From Limnanthes douglasii subsp. nivea (taxonomy: Eukaryota > Streptophyta > Magnoliopsida > Brassicales > Limnanthaceae): a DNA stretch of 64,000 nucleotides. The DNA lies in contig JAUPFV010000005.1 in assembly GCA_036936605.1 (NCBI GenBank), forward strand, positions 155,187,195 through 155,251,194, given 5' to 3'. Both the position numbers and the translations under genes were made by a program. Within the stretch, counting starts at the first letter, position 1, and the number at the start of each line of letters is the position of its first letter. The notes under the pieces were generated by a model. The model searched no databases, was not told the DNA's origin, and saw nothing but the letters and a program-made list of their open reading frames with translations. Shown in pieces: positions 1 through 10,860 of this stretch.

Positions 1-149
1 CTAAGAATTTCAATTTTTAAAAATTATTATGATCATCCAATACAGAAAAATTTTATTTCAAATGAACAATTTGAAAATGTGTTGATTCTAGTTCAGACCT
101 TTTGATTCATATTCCGATTTAGGTCTGTATTTTCCACTTAAGCCAAAAA

Positions 150-230
150 GTCGCTTTGGCCGAGTGGTTAAGGCGTGTGCTGTTAAGTACATGGGGTTTC
201 CCCGCGAGAGTTCGAATCTCTCAGGCGACG
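150..230 (+). tRNA. tRNA-Ser(GCU)-like gene, probably pseudogene
   Basis: This is the best-preserved tRNA copy in the window. The acceptor stem GTCGCTT/AGGCGAC pairs over 7 bp, the D-arm holds GCCGAGTGGTTAAGGC (box A), a GGGG-TTT-CCCC long variable arm marks a class II (Ser) tRNA, and the T-arm GAGAG-TTCGAAT-CTCTC holds box B. A T5 run at 241-245 could stop Pol III. The anticodon loop is TGTTAA, six bases instead of the expected seven (CTGCTAA in the copy at 4919), so one base is lost and the GCT anticodon is damaged. It could still be transcribed but probably does not decode serine. Confidence 0.8.
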
Positions 231-246
231 ATTATTCTTCTTTTTA

Positions 247-284
247 GAGTTCGAATCTTTCAGGCAACGAATTATTCTTGTTTT
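247..284 (+). repeat. Duplicated tRNA 3' end
   Basis: The T-arm and 3' trailer of the preceding tRNA copy (gagttcgaatc..tcaggc.acg, then attattctt and a T-run) are repeated just downstream with two substitutions. This is a short local duplication. Confidence 0.6.
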
Positions 285-867
285 TAACTTAATTAACATT
301 ATTTTATTAACATTATTTTTTATATAATTTATGTAGTCTATAATTTTTTTTCAAAATTTGAACAAGATATTGAGCAATTGTTCATATGTAAAATGAGGAT
401 TATTGTTACAAATATTTTTTACAAAAAAAGAGAACCTTTTGTTACACTAAAATAAAAAATAATATGAATTATTCTAGAATCGAAATCGATTTATTTTATA
501 AAAATAAGATACCAAAGAACTTTTATGAAATAGTATCATGGGATACTGTCAATTGTCATTATCGTGTAATATAATTAAGAAAGAAGAATCTATGTTATCA
601 AAATATTTCTAGCGATTCTTTCTAGTATGGAATGAGTCGATAATTCAATTTGATATCTTACTATATAAAAATGGTGATAGTATTCCTCCATTGAATGAAA
701 ATTTCATTTTTTAAACAGTATTATGATCGTCAAATACAAAATATTTAAATTATTTTAAATGAATGATTTGAAGATCTATTAATTCTAACAACTCATTGCA
801 AAGTTTATCGTTCAACCTTTAAATCCATATGGCATTTTAGATCCATATTTTCCGGTTTATCCATAAA

Positions 868-949
868 GTCGCTTTAGTCGTGAGGTTAAGGCCTGCGCTT
901 GCTAAGTACATCGGGTTTCCCTTTGAGAGCTAGAATCTCTGAGGTGTCG
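868..949 (+). pseudogene. tRNA-Ser(GCU)-derived pseudogene
   Basis: Full-length copy. The anticodon loop TTGCTAA keeps GCT, but the D-arm (tagtcgtgagg) and T-loop (ctagaat for ttcgaat) are mutated and the acceptor stem no longer pairs fully. Confidence 0.65.
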
Positions 950-1393
950 AATAATCCACGTTTTTAATCATATTAGCATGTTTTTTATATAATTTATGTA
1001 GTTCATAATTGTTTTTATGTCGATTTTTTCTTTAAAAAGATAATATCAATGAACTCTAATGAAATGCTTTAATATGATTAAGCTAATTATCTTGATCGTG
1101 GGATATCATTGAGAAATAGTAATATGTTTTATCAAAATATTTCTTGCAATATTTTTTAGTATGATGAGCCTATAATCCATTTTGGAATCGTTCGGAACAA
1201 AAACGGTGATATTATTCCTTCATTAATTAAGAATTTTAAATTTTAAAAAGTATTATGATCATCGATTACAAAAATAATTATGTCCAAAGAATAATTTTAA
1301 GATTTATTGAATCCAACAACTCATTGTAGAGTTGATCTTTCAAACCTTTTAATTCATATTTCCTTTTATATCCATATTTTCCAATCTAGGCAA

Positions 1394-1440
1394 AATTTCT
1401 CTTCAACCAAATGGTTAAGGTGTGTGCCTCCTAATTAACA
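1394..1440 (+). pseudogene. tRNA-Ser-derived 5' half, truncated
   Basis: Retains the D-arm region (atggttaagg) and part of the anticodon arm (tgtgtgcctcctaa), then runs into unrelated AT-rich unit sequence. The variable arm and T-arm are missing. Confidence 0.5.
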
Positions 1441-1949
1441 AGTTTTTTTTTATATTTTGATGTAGTCCATAATTTGTTTTCAATATTTGAACAAAATATT
1501 GAAAAATTATTCATATATAAAATCAAAATTATTGATACATAGATTTTCCATATAATAAGGGAATTTTTTTTTACGATAAATAAAAAAATAATATAAATTA
1601 TTCAAGAATGGACGTAGATTTATTTTATAAAAAGAAGATATCAATGAACTTTAATGAAAAGATTTCATAGGATTCAACCAATTATATTAATCGTTGGATA
1701 TCATTGAGAATTGGAATTCGTGTTACGAAAACATTTTCTTGCAATGGAGTAAATATTTTATTTCGGTATCTTACTGATTAGAAATTGTGATATTGTTCCT
1801 TCATTGATGAAGAATTTCGTTTTTAAAAAAGTATTATGATCATCTAGTATTAAAAATATCAATTATAAAAAAAATGAACAATTTGAAGTTCTATTAATTG
1901 TAAGCGAAAATATTGCATTTTAAATCCATATTTTCCATTCTAGCCAAAA

Positions 1950-2030
1950 TTTTGCTATGGCCGAATGGTTAATGCATGTGTCTGATAAGTATAAGGGTTT
2001 CCTTGCAAGAGTTCGAATCTCTCAGGCGAA
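1950..2030 (+). pseudogene. tRNA-Ser-derived pseudogene
   Basis: Full-length copy with an intact T-arm (agttcgaatctctcaggcga). The anticodon loop has changed to CTGATAA and the variable arm is damaged. Confidence 0.6.
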
Positions 2031-2218
2031 TCATGCTCATTTCTAATTTAATTAATTGGTTTTAAATATAATTTATATAGTCTATAATTGTTTTTCAATA
2101 TGCTTGTAATCCCTGAGGGATGAATCATGCTCATTTCTAATTTAATTAATTGGTTTTAAATATAATTTATATAGTCTATAATTGTTTTTCAATATGCTTG
2201 TAATCCCTGAGGGATGAA
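2031..2218. repeat. Perfect 94-bp tandem duplication
   Basis: Two identical 94-bp units (2031-2124 and 2125-2218) start with tcatgctcatttctaa and end with ccctgagggatgaa. A third, diverged start (tcatgctcg) follows at 2219. The identity contrasts with the decayed surroundings, so this duplication is recent. Confidence 0.85.
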
Positions 2219-2847
2219 TCATGCTCGTTTTTAATGTAGTTTATATAGTCCATAATTGTTCTTTAATATTTGAACAAGATATTGAGAAATCGTCCGTATG
2301 TAAAATCATAATTATTATGCTTGTAATTTCTCACACGACGAATCATGCTCGTTTCTAATTTACTTAATAGGTTTTTTATATAATTTATAAGAACTATATT
2401 TTTTTTCAATATTTAAACAAGATATTGAAGTATCGTCCATATGTCAAATCAGAATTATTGATACAGACATTTTCCACATAAATAATATATTTTTTATTAT
2501 AATAAATTATAAAATAATATGAATTATTACGTAATCAAAGCCGATTTGATTTATAAAAGGATGATATCAATGAATTTATGTGAAATGGTTTCACGGAATT
2601 CAGCCAATTGTCTTTATCGTGGGATATTTTCAATAAATAAGATTCAATGTTATCAAATGATTTATTGCGATTCTTTCTAGCATGTAATAAGTCAAAATCC
2701 ATTTTGGTATCTTACTGAATAGAAAAGGCGATATTGTTCCTCCATTGATATAGAATTTTGATATTTAACAAATATTATGATAATCCAATACTATTTCAAT
2801 TCAATACTATTTCAATTATTTTAAATGAACAATTTGAACATCACTAT

Positions 2848-3089
2848 TGATAAGAGAATTGTGAATGTGTATGAGACAGAAACAATACACAACTTGAGTT
2901 GAGCGGGTAGGATCAAGAACTGTGTTAATACAAAATCCCTTCATCCTATAATTACAATAACAGTGTATATATAGTGTGGCAGAAAATAAACCCTAGAATC
3001 CCTAGCCCATATAGAGACTAATATTAAATAGCCCATATACATTTTAACACTGCCCATATATTATTGATTCTAACGTTGACACTCTAACA
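2848..3089. mobile_element. Solo LTR, 242 bp, target duplication ACTAT
   Basis: The segment begins tgataagag and ends ctctaaca, so it has TG...CA ends. It is flanked by the 5-bp direct repeat ACTAT (2843-2847 and 3090-3094). It interrupts the satellite unit between 'gaacaatttgaa' and 'caactcattgc'-type sequence. There is no internal coding region, as expected after LTR-LTR recombination. Superfamily and orientation cannot be decided from the LTR alone. Confidence 0.75.
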
Positions 3090-3154
3090 ACTATAGAGGT
3101 GCTCGTCAATTCATACCGTCTTTTATATCCATTTCCTTGGAGCTAACCAAAAAG

Positions 3155-3234
3155 GTTTTTTCGCCGAGTGGTAGTGGTGTGTGCATGCTAAGTACTTAGG
3201 GTTTCCCCGTGAGAGTTCGAACCAGTTAAGCGAT
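3155..3234 (+). pseudogene. tRNA-Ser(GCU)-derived pseudogene
   Basis: Keeps GCCGAGTGG (box A core), a GCTAA anticodon-loop 3' side, the gggtttcccc variable arm and GAGAGTTCGA (box B). The 3' acceptor strand has diverged and a D-loop base is lost. Confidence 0.6.
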
Positions 3235-3771
3235 AATTAATGCTTGTTTATAATCTAATTAAAGGATTTTTATATATAATTTATATTGTTCGCAATTTAT
3301 TTTCAATATTTTAACAATATAATTTGAAGTTATCATACGTAAAAATTAGATTTATGACATGAAACAATGAGCCTTTTTACCATATAAGAAGAATTAATAT
3401 GGACTATTCAATAACCAAAGTCGATTTATTTATTAAAATAAGTATTTATTGAACTTTAAATAAATGGTTTTATAGGATTCGGCCAATTATCTTGATCGTG
3501 GGATATTATTCAGAAATAGTAATCCATTTGATCAAAATATTTCTTGCAATATATTTTAGTATGGAATGAGTCAATAATCCATTTCGGTGATATTATTTTT
3601 TCATTAATTAAAAAAAATTAAAAATTATTATGATCATCGAGTAAAATAAAATTATTTCAAATGAATAATTTGATGATCCATTTATTCTAACAACTCATTG
3701 CAGAGTTGTCGTTCAGACCTTTTAATTCATATTTTATTTTAGATCCATATTCTCCAATCTAGCCAAAAATT

Positions 3772-4075
3772 TCCTTTAGCATAATGGTTAAGGCATGTGC
3801 CTCCTATCCCAAAGGGGGTAGCCGAGTTGGTTGAGTAAGGCATGTTTGTGACGAAAGGTATGAGTTTGAATCCCTCTACATACGCTTTCTTGGCTGAGCC
3901 TGTCACCTTGTCTGGTTTACCTTCTAGCGTTGATTTACAGGCTATTGCGTCAGACTGAGGGTTTACCTTGTGCGCACTCGTTGAGTGGCGGCTGCGGGTT
4001 CCCTTCGAGAAAAAAAGGCATGTGCCTCCTAACTATATAGGATTTCTCTACAAGATCTTGAATCTTTAAGCCGAC
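3772..4075 (+). pseudogene. tRNA-Ser pseudogene split by a SINE
   Basis: The 5' half (tttagcataatggttaaggcatgtgcctcct) lies left of the SINE at 3807-4014 and the 3' half (aactatataggatttctct..agccgacgaatc) lies right of it. The 17-bp target duplication covers the anticodon stem-loop. The tRNA copy was already mutated: the loop reads CTCCTA rather than CTGCTA. Confidence 0.65.
3807..4014 (+). mobile_element. tRNA-derived SINE, about 208 bp, 17-bp target duplication
   Basis: The head looks tRNA-like: 'ggtagccgagttggttgag' fits box A and 'gagtttgaatcc' at 3862-3873 fits box B of a Pol III promoter. The body continues with a non-tRNA part (tgagtggcggctgcgggttc) and ends in a short A-run at 4008-4014. 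It is flanked by a perfect 17-bp repeat, aaggcatgtgcctccta, at 3790-3806 and 4015-4031, as expected of L1-type target-primed insertion. I do not assign it to a named plant SINE family. Confidence 0.8.
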
Positions 4076-4524
4076 GAATCATACTCGTTTCTAATTTAAT
4101 TAACAAGTTTTCTATATATATAATTTTTGTAGTCCATATTATTTTCTTAATATTTGAACAAGATATTAGGAAATTTTCCATACGTATAATCAAAATTATT
4201 GATACAAACAGTTTCCACATAAAAAGAGAATATTTTGTTACAATAAAAGAAAAAATAATATGAATTATTCCATAATTGAAATCGATTTGTTTTATAAACA
4301 GAAGATATCAATGAACTGTGAAATGATTTCACGAGATTCAACCAATTGTCTTTATCGTGGGATATCTTCAAGAAATAATAATCAGTATTATCAAATGATT
4401 TATTGCAATTCTTTCTAGTATGGAATGACTCAATAATCTATTTTGGTATCTTATTGAATAAAAAAAGGTGATATTATTCCTCAGTTAGTTAAAAATTTTG
4501 ATATTTAACAAGTATTGTGATCAT

Positions 4525-4590
4525 CGTTTTGGCCGAGTTGTTAATGTGTGTGCCTTCTACGTACATAAGGTTTCCCCACGACAGTTCAAA
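4525..4590 (+). pseudogene. tRNA-Ser-derived fragment
   Basis: Holds ttggccgagttg (box A), an altered anticodon arm (tgccttctacgtaca) and the variable-arm remnant ggtttcccc. It ends within the T-arm (acagttcaaa). Confidence 0.5.
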
Positions 4591-4918
4591 ATTAAAGGAT
4601 TTTCAATATAATTTATGTAGTCCATAATTGTACGTAAAATCAATTTTTTATAAGGGTATTTTTCACATTAAAATGAGTCTTTTGTTATATCTTCTAGTAT
4701 GGAATGAGTCAATAATCCATTTGTGTATGTCATTGAATAAAAATGGTGATAGTATTCCTCCATTGATTAAGAATTCCGATTTTTAAAAACTATTATGATC
4801 ATCCAATACAAAAAAAAATCAATTATTTCAAATGAACGATTTGAAGAACTATTAATCTTAACAACTCATTTCTGATTATATTGCTATTTAGATAAGTATT
4901 TTCCAATTAAGTCGAAAA

Positions 4919-4980
4919 GTCACATTGGCCGAGTGGTTAAGGCGTGTGCCTGCTAAGTACATCGGGTTTCCCCGCGAGAG
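4919..4980 (+). pseudogene. tRNA-Ser(GCU) copy lacking its 3' end
   Basis: The D-arm, the anticodon stem-loop with the proper loop CTGCTAA (anticodon GCT) and the variable arm are all intact. The sequence jumps from gagag straight into the tccataattg unit start, so the T-loop and 3' acceptor strand are deleted. Best evidence in the window for the original anticodon. Confidence 0.65.
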
Positions 4981-5674
4981 TCCATAATTGTTTTTTCAAT
5001 ATTTGGACAAAATATTGAGGAATTATTCATATGTAAAATCAGAATTATTGATATGGATATTTTTCACCTAAAAAGAGAATGAATTATTCTTAAATCGATG
5101 TCGATTTGTTTTATAAAAAGATCTTATCAATAAACTACTGTGAAGTAGGTTCATGGGATTCACCAAATTATCTTGATCGTGGGACATCATTGAGAAATAT
5201 TGTGAGTTATACAAGAATCTAAGGACATTTGTTTTATACATAAAATCAGAATTATTGAGACATGCATTTTCCACATAAAAATGATCCTTTTGTTACTATA
5301 GAAAAAGAAATAATATGGATTTTCATGAATTAAAATCCATTTGTTTTATACAAAGAAGATATCAATAAACTTTTATGAAATGGTTTCACTGAATTCAACC
5401 AATTATCTTGATCGTTGGATATCATAGAGAAATATTGTGAGTTATTTAAGAATTGAAGGAGATTTGTTTTATAAAAAAAATATATCAATGAACTTATATG
5501 CAATAGTTTTATGGGATTCATCCAATTGTCTTGATTGTGGGATATCATCAAGACATAAGAATCCATGTTATCAAAAAAATTATTGCGCTTCTTTCTAGTA
5601 TGGAATGAGTCAATAATCCAGTTTGGTATCTTACTTAATAAAAATAGTGATATTGTCCTCCATCATTTATGAAG

Positions 5675-5682
<8 letters not shown>

Positions 5683-5724
<42 letters not shown>
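5683..5724. repeat. (AT)n microsatellite
   Basis: About 40 bp of nearly pure AT dinucleotides inside satellite block 1. Shorter AT runs occur at 25695-25714, 33287-33305 and 41874-41892. Confidence 0.9.
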
Positions 5725-5727
<3 letters not shown>

Positions 5728-5881
5728 AAATTATTATGATCATCCAATACCAAATGTTTTAATTGTTTCGAATGAACGATTTGAATAAGTATTAATTTTA
5801 ACAACTCATTACAGAGTTGATCGTTCAAACCTTTTAATTCATATTGTATTTTAAATCTATATTTTCCAATCTAGCTCAAAA

Positions 5882-5961
5882 GTTGTTTTGATTGAGTGGT
5901 TAAGGTGTGTGTCTACTAAGTACATGGGGTTTCCCGGTGAGAGTTCAAATCTCTCAAACGA
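5882..5961 (+). pseudogene. tRNA-Ser-derived pseudogene
   Basis: Full-length copy with a good T-arm (gagagttcaaatctctc) and variable arm. The anticodon loop has changed to CTACTAA and both acceptor strands are mutated. Confidence 0.6.
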
Positions 5962-6051
5962 AAACTCATGCTCATTTTTAATGTAATCAAATTATTTTTT
6001 ATATAAGGAATTGTCTATACATAATATCAGAATTACTGCTATAAAGATTTT

Positions 6052-6708
6052 TGATAAGGGAGGATTCCCCGAGTAAGCATCTAAACGAGCAGGAAAGACA
6101 AGTGATGAGCTCAGACTAAGATAATAGACAAACAAGAGAATCAAGAATCAAACGAGCGAACAGAGGAGGAGCCAATGATAATCTAAGGGATGAGTTGATC
6201 GATCAGACCAAGGATGCAGTAGCTAAGCAGAGGACAAACTCGTGCATAACTGATCATCATCGAGTTAAATAGAGAATGAACCCGAAGATAGTTGACTGAC
6301 CTCGCACAAGGACAAAGAGAAGTCGAGCGACCAGAAAACATTAAGCGAGCTCATACATATGCAGCTCATCACGAGTCTTGTCGCACTCAAGAAACGAGCC
6401 ATATCGGATTATCACACATCTCCGGTCAAAACAACGATTGAATAATAAGGCGTTCCTTCACTCGTCATTGAATAGTGCTATAGACTCTGAGTCAAACCGT
6501 TTAGCCAGTTTGCCCTGAATTATAGGAGAAATGATGTTAGTGAGTTAGTGGGGTATTAAGTATAATTAAATACTAATGTAACTGTCCACTAAGGATGAAA
6601 ACTATAAGTAGGGAAATTCTTTTTATTAATGATATGATCTTTTACCTTGTCTCTTTTCTGACTAAATCATGAATTTCTACTTTGGCACAACTTGTTATTC
6701 CCGTAATA
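6052..6708 (+). repeat. 5' LTR of gypsy element
   Basis: Starts tgataagggagg and ends ttattcccgtaata, the terminal CA having mutated to TA. It aligns along its length with 10935-11595, sharing for example acgagtcttgtcgcactc and ttggcacaacttgttattc. Confidence 0.85.
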
Positions 6709-6713
6709 ATTTT

Positions 6714-6731
6714 TGGCGTTGTCTGTGGGGA
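6714..6731 (+). other. Primer-binding site
   Basis: TGGCGTTGTCTGTGGGGA lies 5 bp after the 5' LTR. The TGGCG..GTCTGTGGG form is usual for plant gypsy elements. GTT where GCC is common suggests mutation. Confidence 0.6.
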
Positions 6732-6805
6732 ATACAACAAATCATTAACCATGGTATTCACAAGGTCAGGAATCGAGAGATAACCAGGAAACGTACGAAG
6801 CGAAA

Positions 6806-7750
6806 ATGAGCAGAAGGGGAGCAACGAATCCCCCGCCCGGGAAAAGCACCTTGTACCCAGTTCCCGTAGCATCCAAAGGGGGCAATCCCATAGTACCCCT
6901 CGGGACATTCGATCCGGAGGGACCCCCGACTTTGCCCGCCGTTGTTCCCCGAGCCGAAGTGCAACCTCGACAACCGGTGGCACCCCGGTGGCCCAATAAG
7001 CTGTGGAAGCCGCCCCTTCCGTTGATCCGATGGTCCAGCAACTAGGGAAAATAAGTTAGTGTTTGAGCGAGACGCGAGAGAACAGGCCATGCACGCAACC
7101 ATGGCCTGAATGAATGACGTCATTCACGCCCTCACCGTTAAGTTCAAGGGGAGAAGCCGAGTCAATCAACCATTTGGCCCGGAGGCTAGCAAAGTTAACA
7201 TGGCGTAGCGATCGTCCAAGCGGGACGACAAGAAGGAGGGCGAAGGCGAGAGCGGAGGCAAAAATCGGAGCAAAGATCCAAAAGAGGAGGCAAAACAGAA
7301 ACCCACCAAGCAAACCCGAGAAAATGAAGATCTCCATTACAACCAAGTTCGCCCGAGACTATCGGCTTACTTACTCAAAGAGTCGTCGTTCTCCAAAAAT
7401 ACTCTCAAAGCTCAACTCCCAAAGAAGTTCGAAAATTTCCGAATGGAAGCTTATGATGGAATAGAGACTCTGAAAGACATTTGGAGCAATTCCAAAACAT
7501 GATGATGATGTTCAACCCTGACGACGCGATGTTGTCCCGAGCACTTTCTATGACCCTCAAGTGTAATGCAATGGATTGGTTTAGCAGCTTACCAAAAGGG
7601 TTCATCTACGGCGTTACTGGATTTTGGAAAGTGTTCAGAGAAAGGTTTGTTGGTAACAAGGAGCTCAAGTGAGAGCGAGACTCGATCATGGACCTCTACC
7701 AGCGGCGAGGTGAGTCCTTTAAAATTTATGTTAGGAGATTTGTTCATGCC
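6806..7750 (+). pseudogene. gypsy gag remnant
   Basis: Several short overlapping plus-strand frames together read as a plant Ty3/gypsy gag. A proline-rich start (NPPPGKSTLYPVPV) is followed by a basic stretch with many RRAKARAEA-type residues. The gag-core motif follows at about 7481-7672, with MFNPDDAMLSRALSMTL then MDWFSSLPKG, which matches the retrotransposon gag pattern 'D..l.R.F..sL.g.A..Wf..Lp'. At least two frameshifts and a stop break it. Gag normally packages the element RNA into virus-like particles in the cytoplasm. No zinc knuckle is visible before the jump to integrase. The identification as gag is firm; function is lost. Confidence 0.75.
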
Positions 7751-7789
7751 ATGAATGCTTTACCAAGAGAGGTTGGTGCTCACTGTGGC

Positions 7790-8865
7790 CACCAAACACT
7801 AGTTCGCCGATTCCACCTGGTAGGATATTAAGCAGCTGGCGCGGAAAGTCTTATGCAACAATGTCACAAATGTGAAGAATATGCCAACACGTAACATAGG
7901 CCCAGCGAGCCAATGCAAAACATTCTCGTTCCATGCCCTTTCGATAAATGGGGGATAGATTTGGTGGGTCCTTTACCAATGGCTACTGTGAAGAGGGAAT
8001 TTATTATCGTCGCGGTAGATTCGTTCTCCAAATGGGTTGAGGGAAATGCTTTATTCCGAACACGGGCGCAGGAGGTATGTGACTTCATTCATAATCAGAT
8101 TTTGACTAGATATGGTATCCCACAAATTCTAATAATGGATAATCGCCTATAATTACAAACCTCAATACTCACCAACTTCTGCAAACGATATGGGATACTC
8201 CAGCACTCTTCCACCCCATATTACCTCCAGGCCAACGGTCAGGTCGAAGTAACCAACAGGACGTTGCTCGAAGGACTTAATAAAAAGCTTGAAGGAGCCA
8301 AGGGAAAATGGCCTAACATATTAGCTGAGGTATTATGGGCATATCGAACCACTTCGCGATAAAAAAACAGGAGACACCGCTTTCGCCCTGGTATACGACA
8401 CCGAAGCAGTCATCCCAGTAGAGATCATCATGCCAAGCCATCGAATAGAACACTACAAAGAAGAGGAAAATCTAATAGGTAGATCGATAAGTTTGGATCT
8501 CCTCCAAGAACGACAAGATCAAGTATGCGTACGAGTAGAGCATTACAGAAGACTGATGAGGGGACGCTTCAACGCTCGACTCAAGCCACGCTCCTTTAAG
8601 GTGGGAGATCTGGTATTAAATAAAACATTTCAAGGCTCCAACAGTGGAACAGGTGGCAGTTGGGACCAAACTGGGAAGGCCCATTTACGATCATCTCCAA
8701 AGGGCACCGTGGGGCGTACAGATTGGCAGATGTCAGTGGGCAAGTACTCAAACACCCTTGGTATATAAATCACCTAAAATTGTCTCGCCAATATACTTAG
8801 ATAGTATTGATGAGCTCTTTTTCCTCCCTGATGACGCGGGTAGGTTTTTTAATGAGGCATTTTAG
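7790..8865 (+). pseudogene. gypsy integrase remnant
   Basis: Reading begins in the zinc-binding region (QQCHKCEEYA) and passes into the integrase core: WGIDLVGPLP with the first catalytic Asp, VDSFSKWVE, then RYGIPQ.LIMDN with the second Asp, followed by a stop at about 8150. After a frame change the third catalytic position is seen in ANGQVEVTNRTLLEG (Glu), and WAYRTT follows. The C-terminal part (8430-8768) holds the usual MPSHRIEHY...NARLKPRSFKVGDLVL stretch. The enzyme would insert the cDNA into the chromosome. It follows gag almost directly, so the intervening protease, RT and RNase H were deleted. Stops and frameshifts make it non-functional. Confidence 0.85.
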
Positions 8866-9359
8866 GGCAACAACTCACTCCTTAAACAAAATTTATTCTT
8901 TTGCTACTATGTGTTTATTGCAAGTTTTATCCTTACAATTAGCGAACGAGTCAATGACGACGTCATATGTGGATACGTAAGGGACCATACTGAGTCCAAA
9001 CTAAGTGTCTATAAATATGAATGGGCTAATTGGCCAAGTCTACGGGCTACGTAAAGGTCATAGTATGCCTCATACCTTGTACTGGGTATATTAGCGAACT
9101 GGTCAAAGACCAAGTCTAAAATAGACTACGCAATAGGGTCTACGTGAACTTGCCACAAACCAGCTATCATGATAATACTTGTCTAAGTTACACAATGAGT
9201 CATACTGAGCTCAATACTATAAATATCTCCACGCAAAGCAATAAACACGAGCTCCATACTTTCCCCACTAAAAGTTTAATAAAATAAGGTATCCAAAAAT
9301 ACATAAAATGACAAAAGGTTTTTCAAAAATACAAAAAACAAACAAGAGACAATAAAAAA

Positions 9360-10860
9360 TGTCACAACTATGCATTCGGGGAAGAGGGCGGCTTGTTCTG
9401 CTCTGCTTGAGTCACGTCTGCCGCAGCAGTGGTCACAACTTAAACAACTGGAACAGCTTGCATGCCAAGGTCTTAAGGTTGTGCAGGATTTTGAACAAGA
9501 GACGACAAAGACCCCAAGTTCAAGCCGAGATTCTGCGCCAACATATGGTTTATAGCTTTCTTGTTCTCCTTGGCTATCATCTCAATTGCAACAATTGGCA
9601 TTTGCGCTTCTCTTTCTGCTACAGCTGCTTCCAAGTCCCTGTTCCACCGTTGCCTCTCCCGCTCAAGTATGCCCCTCCTCCACTTGTCCTTTCAACTTTG
9701 TGTTATCAGCAGACAAATTTGTTATTCGCTCAGCTTGTTCCTCCACCCGTTTGGACTGACACAAGTTTCTATCCACTAGGTTTGAGCTCTGAGGAAAACG
9801 TATATCGTTCCTCTTCAACGGGTTTTCATTTTGTTTTAACACTTCCTTGTGATTTTCGGATACTTTTTTACATCTCTCGTCACTGCATCGAACGCCTGGT
9901 TTTTGGTCGCCTTTGTTAAGGCATACGCATGTCTCAAACGAATAACTTTAGCAGTGGTCATTTTGGCTGACCCAAACACCATGGCTTTTGGTCTCCACTT
10001 CTTCGTAGCCTCTAAATCAACCGGAGACATGCGAGTGAGTTATGATGAATCTGCACAGAGGGAGAGAGTTAGATTTCTGCCACTACCCTTTATTCAACAC
10101 ATAAAATCCAGTGCCTTACCTCAATGGCGAGCTCAAATTATCGTTGTAAGATCTCGGGAACTGATATTCCATCATAATACGATAAGTTAGGAATTCGACG
10201 GAGTTGTTCGAATAAAAATGAGGAGGGGCGCGGTATGATAATCTGCTTGGGCAGCAACTCCTCCAAAGATGCCTTCTATTAACTGGTCCCAGCTCCATTA
10301 TTCTCACCCGTGGGTTTCTCCATTAGTCATATCGATCGAGGCGCAACACTCCATCCCACTGTTGTTGTCAAATGAGGCATGTTCGATGTATTAACCCAAC
10401 GTTTCATCTTCTCAGCATGCTCTAGTGGGATAACCTTCTTCTTTTGATCCTTATCTTTTTCCTTCTCACTATCTTCTACCAAGTCAATCAAGCCTCCCTC
10501 TGCATGAGGGTGTTCCCCCTCGCCTTGTTTGGGTGAACTCTGAATTGGGAGACAAGTAGTTCCCCCACGTGTAGCCTATGTGCTGCCACTATCCGCATCC
10601 CTCAGCTGTAGCTTCCTGACAGCAATAGGGACAGCATCCTTAATCACTTTTTGTCTTTTGCTCCAGGGTTTCACCACGGAGGGCGATTCATTGCCATCTT
10701 ATTTCTCTCGTTCTACTCGCACATTACTTCTTTGAGCAACTTCTTGAACAACAAGGGCATTCCTCTCACCCTGATCGATTTCCTCCCCTTTTTGCTAGCC
10801 ATTATCTATCCTTGCCCAGTTGGCTAGGAGCAGATGATGAATCTCCTGCTTCAGTACCCT
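9360..10860 (-). pseudogene. Antisense extra ORF of Tat-type gypsy element
   Basis: On the minus strand, between integrase and the 3' LTR, long open stretches read as one decayed protein. A charged N-terminal part covers about 10860-10340 (RQKVIKDAVPIAVRKLQL, later SEKEKDKDQKKKVIPLEHA), broken by TAG and TGA stops. A middle part has a possible splice donor (ttgaggtaagg, near 10128) and acceptor (tctgtgcag, near 10053). A coiled-coil-like C-terminal part covers about 9780-9540 (KRVEEQAERITNLSADNTKL). Antisense ORFs at this place are a known trait of the Tat lineage; their function is not known. I cannot join the exons confidently because of frameshifts. Confidence 0.5.

Larger units (their letters stand above)
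1..6046. repeat. tRNA-Ser-bearing tandem repeat array, block 1
   Basis: Diverged tandem units of roughly 0.4-1.2 kb recur through this block. Each unit has the same order: a stretch reading like 'tagtccataattg' then 'caatatttgaacaagatattgag', a segment with 'tttgttttataaa', a line like 'ggattcagccaattgtcttgatcgtg' in variants, 'tatggaatgagtcaataatcca', 'tattatgatcatc', 'gaacgatttgaaga', and finally a tRNA-Ser(GCU)-like stretch starting near 'gtcgctttggccgag'. tRNA-like copies begin near 150, 868, 1394, 1950, 3155, 3772, 4525, 4919 and 5882. Small ORFs in the block do not look conserved as proteins. The same family resumes at 11601, so the gypsy element at 6052-11595 split one array. Confidence 0.85.

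Noticed and set aside
150..5961. tRNA copies considered as chloroplast or mitochondrial DNA insertions
   Set aside because: The sequences are of the nuclear tRNA-Ser(GCU) type (GTCGCTTTGGCCGAGTGG start). No other organelle sequence lies nearby.
6758..7346. Minus-strand ORFs of 91-121 codons over the gypsy gag
   Set aside because: They overlap the recognisable plus-strand gag remnant and have no domain; they are open by composition.
9359..9919. 186-codon plus-strand ORF in the gypsy 3' region
   Set aside because: The minus strand of the same stretch shows coding-like coiled-coil sequence; the plus frame is its shadow and lacks features.
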